This document shows, piece after piece, positions 1-4,171 of a stretch of DNA of 5,526 bases. Positions within the stretch are counted from its first letter, which is position 1. Each line of letters opens with the position of its first letter. The notes below the pieces were generated by a model. That model was not told the origin of the DNA, did not search any database, and worked only from the letters and a program-made list of their open reading frames with translations. Source of the stretch: an uncultured Lachnospiraceae bacterium (lineage in GTDB: Bacteria; Bacillota; Clostridia; Lachnospirales; Lachnospiraceae); NCBI GenBank assembly GCA_948468325.1, contig CAOKHR010000174.1, positions 1-5,526 of the forward strand, read 5' to 3'. The position numbers and the translations under genes were made by a program.

Positions 1-40
1 TGCCGAAAACGAAAAAATCAAAAAACTTTCGCATTTAATG

Positions 41-70
41 TTGATATTTTCAATTAAGCTGAAAATTCAA
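41..70. repeat. AT-rich imperfect inverted repeat upstream of the ychF promoter
   Basis: Positions 41-52 can pair with 60-70 (TTGA plus ATTTTCA against TGAAAAT plus TCAA) with T45 bulged, giving 11 base pairs around a 7-nt loop at 53-59. It is followed by only three T residues and has few G-C pairs, so it is at best a weak intrinsic terminator for a gene left of the window. It overlaps a second perfect palindrome, ATTCAA-T-TTGAAT at 65-77, which lies about 40 nt upstream of the inferred transcription start and could be an operator. Each role is inference; only the pairing is seen. Bases 1-40 hold no supportable gene: all three forward frames close within 110 nt and none is recognisable. Confidence 0.3.
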
Positions 71-78
71 TTTGAATA

Positions 79-107
79 TTCCAAAATGATAGATAATATG
101 GTATAAT
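79..107 (+). promoter_or_regulatory. Predicted sigma-A extended -10 promoter for ychF
   Basis: A perfect TATAAT lies at 102-107, preceded by TG at 99-100, giving the extended -10 form TGnTATAAT. With a 17-nt spacer the -35 would be TTCCAA at 79-84, which matches TTGACA at only three of six positions, so recognition would rest on the extended -10. Transcription would start near 114, giving a leader of about 110 nt before the ychF ATG at 224. It is the only convincing promoter I see upstream of the ychF to rpiB run. Confidence 0.6.
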
Positions 108-177
108 ATCAGATTGTATCAGGTTCTTTGTATTAGAGCGTGTTTGAAAATCGATGCAGTAAAAATATAGAGAAAGG

Positions 178-206
178 CGGAAATCCTTGAGAATAAAGGA
201 TTTTCG
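178..206 (+). promoter_or_regulatory. Leader hairpin just upstream of ychF start
   Basis: CGGAAATCCTT (178-188) pairs with AAGGATTTTCG (196-206) through 11 base pairs, including one G-U, around the 7-nt loop GAGAATA. The hairpin ends 17 nt before the ychF ATG, at the edge of the expected ribosome footprint. It has no T-run after it, so it is not an intrinsic terminator. A purine-rich Shine-Dalgarno-like run (AGAAAGG, 171-177) sits immediately 5' of the stem, whereas only a weak AGG (210-212) lies between stem and start. A role in mRNA stability or translation of ychF is inference. Confidence 0.45.
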
Positions 207-223
207 AGCAGGTATAGCAAGAT

Positions 224-1324
224 ATGAAACTAGGCATAGTAGGTCTTCCAAACGTAGGAAAAAGCACGCTGTTTAATTCGCTTACAAAAGCAGGTGCGGA
301 GTCGGCAAATTATCCTTTTTGTACAATTGATCCCAACGTGGGAATTGTTCCGGTGCCGGACGAGCGTTTGAAGAAATTGGGGGATATGTACCACTCCAAA
401 AAAGTGACGCCGGCAGTGATTGAATTCGTGGATATTGCAGGACTTGTAAAAGGTGCCAGCAAAGGGGAAGGATTGGGCAACCAGTTCCTTGCCAATATCC
501 GTGAGGTAGACGCAATCGTACATGTGGTGCGTTGTTTTGAAGACGATAATATTGTCCATGTAGACGGAAGCATCCAGCCGGTGCGCGATATTGAAACGAT
601 AAATCTGGAACTTATTTTTTCGGATATAGAAATTTTAGAGCGGCGGATTGCAAAGACATCCAAAGGGGCAAGAAATGATAAGGCGCTTGCGAAAGAGTTA
701 GATTTTCTGGAAAAGATCAAAGAGCATCTCGAGAGCGGAAAAATGGCGAAAACACTTACCTTATCAGATGATGAGGATGAGGCTGAATGGTTTAAGTCTT
801 ACAATCTTTTAACGGCCAAGCCTGTCATTTATGCTGCAAATGTAGCAGAGGATGACCTTTCGGATGACGGCGCATCGAATCGTTTTGTTCAGGAAGTAAG
901 AAAGCAGGCGGCGGAAGAACAAAGCAAGGTATTTGTGATCTGTGCCCAGATTGAACAGGAAATGGCAGAGCTGGACGATGAAGAAAGAGCTATGTTTTTA
1001 GAAGAACTGGGATTGGAGGAGTTTGGGCTTGAGAAACTGATCCGGGCAAGCTACAGCATTCTTGGATTAATCAGCTATCTGACTGCGGGAGAAGATGAGA
1101 CAAGGGCATGGACGATTATAAAAGGAACAAAAGCTCCTCAGGCTGCCGGAAAAATCCATACAGATTTTGAGAGAGGATTTATCCGCGCAGAAGTTGTAAA
1201 CTATCAGGATCTTTTGGACTGCGGAAGCCTTTCGGCAGCCAAAGAAAAAGGAATTGTGGGTTTGGAAGGAAAAGACTATATTGTAAAAGACGGAGATGTC
1301 ATGCTGTTTCGTTTCAATGTATAA
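224..1324 (+). CDS. ychF: Redox-regulated ATPase YchF (Obg family, OLA1 type)
   Basis: This 366-residue cytoplasmic P-loop ATPase is of the usual family length and complete. The nucleotide-binding loop GLPNVGKST is at residues 7-15, the DIAG switch motif at 70-73 with the family's glycine-rich GASKGEGLGNQF stretch following, and the base-specificity motif NVAED at 206-210 replaces NKxD, the change that gives YchF/OLA1 proteins preference for ATP over GTP. By eye, His112 matches the catalytic-region histidine of E. coli YchF. A helical coiled insert fills roughly 130-190 and a TGS domain spans about 283-364. The family associates with ribosomes and is linked to oxidative-stress and translation control. 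The start is firm, since an in-frame TAG lies at 215-217 and the only start after it is ATG 224, but its ribosome site is weak (AGG at 210-212, 11 nt away). An extended -10 promoter and a leader hairpin precede it; 70 nt separate it from the next gene. Confidence 0.97.
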   Translation: MKLGIVGLPNVGKSTLFNSLTKAGAESANYPFCTIDPNVGIVPVPDERLKKLGDMYHSKKVTPAVIEFVDIAGLVKGASKGEGLGNQFLANIREVDAIVHVVRCFEDDNIVHVDGSIQPVRDIETINLELIFSDIEILERRIAKTSKGARNDKALAKELDFLEKIKEHLESGKMAKTLTLSDDEDEAEWFKSYNLLTAKPVIYAANVAEDDLSDDGASNRFVQEVRKQAAEEQSKVFVICAQIEQEMAELDDEERAMFLEELGLEEFGLEKLIRASYSILGLISYLTAGEDETRAWTIIKGTKAPQAAGKIHTDFERGFIRAEVVNYQDLLDCGSLSAAKEKGIVGLEGKDYIVKDGDVMLFRFNV

Positions 1325-1394
1325 GAATTGCAGCAGTTCTAGGACAAAACCGTTTGGAATAGACTAAAGAGAAAGAAAACAAAAGGTCTTTTTA

Positions 1395-1649
1395 ATGCGT
1401 TTATGTGAGCTTCAGGAAAAAGAAGTAATTAATGTCTGTAACTGCAGGTGCCTTGGAAATGTAATGGATATAGAACTGGATGAAAAGACGGGGTGTATTC
1501 AGGCTCTGATTGTACCGGGGCCCTGTAAGCTTTTTGGCATGTTTGGACATGAATTTGAATTCTGCATACCCTGGAAATGCATTGTTCGTATTGGGCCGGA
1601 TATTATTTTAGTGGAAATTAAAGAAGAAGATTGCAGAAGAAAACTATAG
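1395..1649 (+). CDS. ylmC: YlmC/YmxH family PRC-barrel sporulation-associated protein, cysteine-rich
   Basis: This 84-residue protein is a single PRC-barrel domain of the YlmC/YmxH type, a small family of spore-forming Firmicutes whose biochemical role is not established. Family signatures visible are the start MRLCELQEKEVINV, the LGNVMDIELDEKTG turn, the IVPGP loop (39-43), the LFGMFG segment (46-51), and IPWKCIVRIGPDIILVE near the end. It has no signal peptide or membrane segment, so it should be cytoplasmic. It carries nine cysteines (4, 15, 17, 19, 34, 44, 57, 62, 80), including a CxCxC run at 15-19; the B. subtilis relatives as I remember them lack this. The ribosome site is modest (AAAGGT, 1382-1387). 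Its stop codon overlaps the ribosome site of nrdR, so the two genes are very likely co-transcribed and translationally linked. Family assignment is confident; function is not. Confidence 0.88.
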   Translation: MRLCELQEKEVINVCNCRCLGNVMDIELDEKTGCIQALIVPGPCKLFGMFGHEFEFCIPWKCIVRIGPDIILVEIKEEDCRRKL

Positions 1650-1653
1650 GGGG
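1648..1653 (+). promoter_or_regulatory. Shine-Dalgarno of nrdR overlapping the ylmC stop
   Basis: AGGGGG at 1648-1653 uses the last two bases of the ylmC TAG (1647-1649). It lies 2 nt before an ATG at 1656 and 5 nt before a second in-frame ATG at 1659. The wider spacing, and the usual NrdR beginning MKCP, favour 1659 as the true start. The overlap implies that ribosomes finishing ylmC could feed nrdR translation. Confidence 0.6.
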
Positions 1654-1658
1654 TTATG

Positions 1659-2111
1659 ATGAAGTGTCCATATTGCAGCAGTGACAATACAAGGGTCATT
1701 GATTCACGGCCGGCAGATGACAACAGTTCTATTCGCCGCCGTCGTTTATGTGATGAATGCGGAAAGCGTTTTACAACATATGAAAAAGTAGAAACGATAC
1801 CGCTAATCGTGATTAAAAAAGACAATAACAGAGAACAGTACGATCGTTCAAAAATTGAAGCAGGTATTTTGCGGGCCTGCCATAAGCGTCCAATATCGGT
1901 AGATCAGATCAATGCGCTGGTAGATGATATTGAAACGGAGATTTTTAACAGAGAAGAAAAAGAAATTTCCAGTTCCGTTATCGGCGAAATTGTAATGGAC
2001 AAGCTAAAGGATTTAGAAGCGGTGGCATACGTAAGATTTGCATCTGTTTACAGGGAATTTAAAGATGTAAATACGTTTATGAATGAATTGAAAAAAATAT
2101 TGGATACATAG
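1659..2111 (+). CDS. nrdR: Transcriptional repressor NrdR
   Basis: NrdR is the nucleotide-sensing repressor of ribonucleotide reductase operons. It binds ATP/dATP through an ATP-cone and NrdR boxes through a zinc ribbon. From the ATG at 1659 the protein is 150 residues, the usual family length. The zinc ribbon ligands are Cys3, Cys6, Cys31 and Cys34 (MKCPYC and CDECG), with a basic IRRRRL patch before the second pair. The ATP-cone spans about residues 48-138, beginning near PLIVIKKDN and including the RSKIEAGILRACHKRP segment. An ATG at 1656 would add one Met; I prefer 1659 from the ribosome-site spacing. It sits between a spore-associated gene and a phosphatase, with no ribonucleotide reductase gene in the window, so it must act on targets elsewhere. 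I found no NrdR-box pair here. It follows ylmC by 9 nt and precedes yqeG by 20 nt. Confidence 0.96.
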   Translation: MKCPYCSSDNTRVIDSRPADDNSSIRRRRLCDECGKRFTTYEKVETIPLIVIKKDNNREQYDRSKIEAGILRACHKRPISVDQINALVDDIETEIFNREEKEISSSVIGEIVMDKLKDLEAVAYVRFASVYREFKDVNTFMNELKKILDT

Positions 2112-2131
2112 GGTTTGCCCAGGGAGTTTAT

Positions 2132-2629
2132 ATGAGACATATTTTATATCCGGATGAATATCTGCGTTCCGCTTATGAAATTGATTACGACAGATTATAT
2201 AAAGAAGGCTGCCGCGGATTGATTTTTGATATTGACAATACTCTGGTTCCGCATGGGGCTCCGGCAGACAAAAGAGCCATCCGGCTGTTTGCCCATCTGA
2301 AAGAATTGGGATTTGACTGTGTACTGCTGTCGAACAACAAAGAGCCGAGAGTTAAGACGTTCAGCGATAAGGCGGGAACGCGTTATATTTTTAAAGCAGG
2401 AAAGCCGAAGCCCCGTAATTTCAGGCGGGCTATGGAATTGATGCATACGGATGCAGACAGTACGGTTTTTATTGGCGATCAGATTTTTACCGATATTGCA
2501 GGGGCAAATCTGGCGGGGATACATTCGATTCTTGTAGAACCGATAAATCCAAAAGAGGAAATTCAAATCGTTCTGAAAAGGTATTTGGAAAAAATAGTTC
2601 TGTTTTTTTACAGGAGGAAGCGTTTATGA
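2132..2629 (+). CDS. yqeG: YqeG family HAD-IIIA phosphatase
   Basis: This 165-residue haloacid-dehalogenase phosphatase has all four HAD motifs: DIDNT at 33-37 (nucleophile Asp33, acid/base Asp35), SNN at 67-69, the lysine motif in KPKP at 91-94, and GDQIFTD at 115-121 (Asp116, Asp121 for magnesium). There is no cap domain, as expected for subclass III. The family is related to the yeast mitochondrial phosphatidylglycerophosphatase Gep4, so a role dephosphorylating phosphatidylglycerophosphate is plausible, but the substrate cannot be read from the sequence. The basic C-terminus with a hydrophobic patch (IVLFFYRRKRL) could help membrane contact; this is inference. Ribosome site AGGGAG at 2121-2126 lies 5 nt before ATG 2132. 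The stop overlaps the rpiB start (ATGA, 2626-2629), indicating translational coupling. In Bacillus the gene sits beside yqeH and aroE, a context absent here. Confidence 0.93.
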   Translation: MRHILYPDEYLRSAYEIDYDRLYKEGCRGLIFDIDNTLVPHGAPADKRAIRLFAHLKELGFDCVLLSNNKEPRVKTFSDKAGTRYIFKAGKPKPRNFRRAMELMHTDADSTVFIGDQIFTDIAGANLAGIHSILVEPINPKEEIQIVLKRYLEKIVLFFYRRKRL

Positions 2630-3072
2630 AGATTGCAGTTGCGAATGATCATGCGGCAGTAAAAATGAAAAATGAAATCATTTCCTTTGTCAAAGATCTC
2701 GGTTATGATGTACTGGATTTTGGGACAGACAGTGAAGAGAGCTGTGATTATCCCATATATGGCGAAAAAGTGGCAAACGCAGTTGTAAACGGTGAGGCGG
2801 ACTGCGGTATTTTAATTTGCGGGACAGGCGTTGGAATTTCTATTGCGGCAAATAAGGTAAAAGGAGTGCGTGCGGCCGTATGTTCCGATGTGACGACGGC
2901 GAGGCTGGTAAAAGAACACAATAATGCAAATATTATTGCATTCGGCGCCCGTATCGTGGGAGCAGAACTGGCAAAAGATATTGTCAAAGCTTATCTGGAG
3001 GCAGAATTTCTGGGAGGTAAACATGAAAGGCGCATAAATATGATTTCAGAAATAGAAAAAAAGCAGGATTAA
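2626..3072 (+). CDS. rpiB: RpiB/LacA/LacB family sugar-phosphate isomerase, likely ribose-5-phosphate isomerase B
   Basis: RpiB interconverts ribose 5-phosphate and ribulose 5-phosphate in the pentose phosphate pathway; relatives isomerise allose or galactose 6-phosphates. The 148-residue length is normal. Visible are the N-terminal NDHA (Asp8, His9), the DYP segment near 41-43, the catalytic Cys65 directly before the phosphate-binding GTGVG (66-70), and the EHNNAN motif with His98 and Asn99. A cysteine before GTG favours the RpiB branch over the galactose-6-phosphate subunits LacA/LacB. The C-terminal GGKHERRI segment is typical. A strong ribosome site AGGAGG (2612-2617) lies inside the end of yqeG, 8 nt before the ATG, and the start overlaps the yqeG stop. 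Pairing with a sugar-related TIM-barrel gene downstream allows a more specific isomerase role, but ribose 5-phosphate is the default. Confidence 0.92.
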   Translation: MKIAVANDHAAVKMKNEIISFVKDLGYDVLDFGTDSEESCDYPIYGEKVANAVVNGEADCGILICGTGVGISIAANKVKGVRAAVCSDVTTARLVKEHNNANIIAFGARIVGAELAKDIVKAYLEAEFLGGKHERRINMISEIEKKQD

Positions 3073-3122
3073 AATAAAAGACACAGGGCAGACTTTATAA
3101 AAAAGACGAAAGGATCGGTATT

Positions 3123-4049
3123 ATGGCAAAACGAATTTTAAATATGACGCCGTCTGAACTGAAAAATCTTGAGAAGGAAGAGCTGATTCTGGCAATTGCA
3201 GGCAGTGAGGGAAGGACGCTGGCATGTGAAACGATAGGCATAACGGTTCCCATGCTGACAGACGTAACAAATGCGGAATTTGCAGCATCAATGGGAGCGG
3301 ATATGATTTTGCTGAATATGTTTGATGTGCAGAATCCTGTGATTTACGGACTTCCGGAAGTGGATAAGATGGAGACAGTACGTGAAGTGAAACGGCTGAC
3401 CGGCCGTATGGCAGGCATTAATTTAGAGCCGGTAGACGATGTTTATGCAGCAGAAAACGAAAAGACAATCTGGGCAATGAGCGCAGGACGCTATGCAACG
3501 GTTGAAAATGCCGTATTGGCACAGAAAATGGGTGTGGATATGATTGTTTTGACGGGAAATCCGGGCAATGGCGTAAGCAATGAGGCAATTGCTGCTTCCC
3601 TTCAGGCAATTTCAAAAGAAATCGGAGATAAAATTGTGCTTGTGGCAGGGAAAATGCATGCAGCCGGTATTATTGGAGAAGGAGGGGAAAATATTATTAC
3701 AAAGGAAGATATTCGCCTGTTTGCAGAAGCAGGGGCAGATATTATCCTGATGCCGGCGCCGGGAACCGTTCCGGGCATTACTACGGAATATGTGAAAAAT
3801 CTGGTGAGTTATGCGCACAGTCTGGGAAAACTGACGATTACTGCGATTGGAACGTCTCAGGAAGGAGCGGATACGGATACAATAAAGAGAATTGCCTTTG
3901 AGTGTAAGATGACGGGTACTGACATGCACCATATCGGGGATTCCGGTTATGTAGGTATGGCGCTGCCTGAGAATATTATGGCATACAGTGTTGCTATCCG
4001 CGGAATACGCCATACGTATCACAGAATGGCGCAGTCAGTAGTTCGATAG
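3123..4049 (+). CDS. TIM-barrel protein of unknown function (DUF7916-like, PEP phosphonomutase-like)
   Basis: This complete 308-residue cytoplasmic protein shows a regular beta/alpha pattern of a TIM barrel: strands near LAIAG (23-27), ADMILLN (59-65), GINLEPVD (98-105), DMIVLTGNPG (139-148), KIVLVAGKMH (170-179), ADIILMPAPGTVPG (205-218), and LTITAIGTSQEG (237-248). The C-terminal GTDMHHIGDSGYVG (265-278) resembles a phosphate-binding end of a barrel. I recognise it as a family common in Lachnospiraceae, annotated variously as PEP phosphonomutase-like, DUF7916, or erroneously haloacid dehalogenase-like; there are no HAD motifs. Candidate functional residues are Glu29, Asp47, Glu102, His179 and His269-270, chosen by position only. 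From memory the family often lies beside sugar PTS genes, and here it follows rpiB by 50 nt. Ribosome site AAAGGA (3109-3114) is 8 nt before the ATG. Substrate and reaction are unknown. Confidence 0.7.
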   Translation: MAKRILNMTPSELKNLEKEELILAIAGSEGRTLACETIGITVPMLTDVTNAEFAASMGADMILLNMFDVQNPVIYGLPEVDKMETVREVKRLTGRMAGINLEPVDDVYAAENEKTIWAMSAGRYATVENAVLAQKMGVDMIVLTGNPGNGVSNEAIAASLQAISKEIGDKIVLVAGKMHAAGIIGEGGENIITKEDIRLFAEAGADIILMPAPGTVPGITTEYVKNLVSYAHSLGKLTITAIGTSQEGADTDTIKRIAFECKMTGTDMHHIGDSGYVGMALPENIMAYSVAIRGIRHTYHRMAQSVVR

Positions 4050-4062
4050 GCGTATTTTGCAT

Positions 4063-4096
4063 ATTTTGTCTAAAAATACCGTAAAAAGTACAAAAT
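4063..4096. repeat. Spaced inverted repeat ATTTTGT-N20-ACAAAAT before the glycosidase promoter
   Basis: ATTTTGT at 4063-4069 is an exact inverted match to ACAAAAT at 4090-4096. The pair lies 14 to 48 nt upstream of the -10 box, across the region where a -35 or activator/operator site would be. A second AT-only hairpin, GTATTTT (4052-4058) with AAAATAC (4073-4079), overlaps it. In a sequence this AT-rich such repeats can arise by chance, so the regulatory reading is weak. No canonical intrinsic terminator is seen between the TIM-barrel gene and the glycosidase. Confidence 0.25.
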
Positions 4097-4116
4097 CAGT
4101 TGAAAAGTGTTATAAT
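4087..4116 (+). promoter_or_regulatory. Predicted extended -10 promoter for the secreted glycosidase
   Basis: TATAAT at 4111-4116 is preceded by TG at 4108-4109, forming TGnTATAAT, the same architecture as the ychF promoter. The -35 is poor: AGTACA at 4087-4092 matches three of six consensus bases with an 18-nt spacer. Transcription would start near 4122, giving a leader of about 50 nt. A weak -35 fits a gene needing an activator, but that is inference. Confidence 0.55.
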
Positions 4117-4171
4117 TTAAAACATAGTCAGAAAAAACAAGAGAAGGTAAATATGAGAAAGGAGTCAGCGA

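Noticed and set aside
187..276. Small TTG-started upstream frame overlapping the ychF start, with AGAAAGG at 171-177 at a workable distance
   Set aside because: Its 29 codons show no recognisable peptide, the start is a TTG inside a stable hairpin, and it mostly overlaps ychF out of frame.
310..720. Reverse-strand open frames opposite ychF (also 230-559)
   Set aside because: They are antisense shadows of a strongly conserved coding region and have no recognisable domains.
1324..1340. Short hairpin AGAATT/AGTTCT just after the ychF stop
   Set aside because: Only six pairs with one G-U and no T-run; it cannot be supported as a terminator.
3612..4022. Reverse-strand frame opposite the TIM-barrel gene
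   Set aside because: It is a shadow frame with low-complexity Arg/His/Ser-rich translation and no ribosome site of note.
4052..4079. Candidate terminator GTATTTT/AAAATAC after the TIM-barrel gene
   Set aside because: The 7-bp stem has a single G-C pair and is followed by CGTAAAAAG rather than a T-run, so it is unlikely to stop transcription.
4100..4116. Possible catabolite-responsive (cre) site around TTGAAAAGTGTTATAA
   Set aside because: The central CG and the terminal CA of the cre consensus are both missing, so similarity does not exceed what AT-rich promoter sequence gives.
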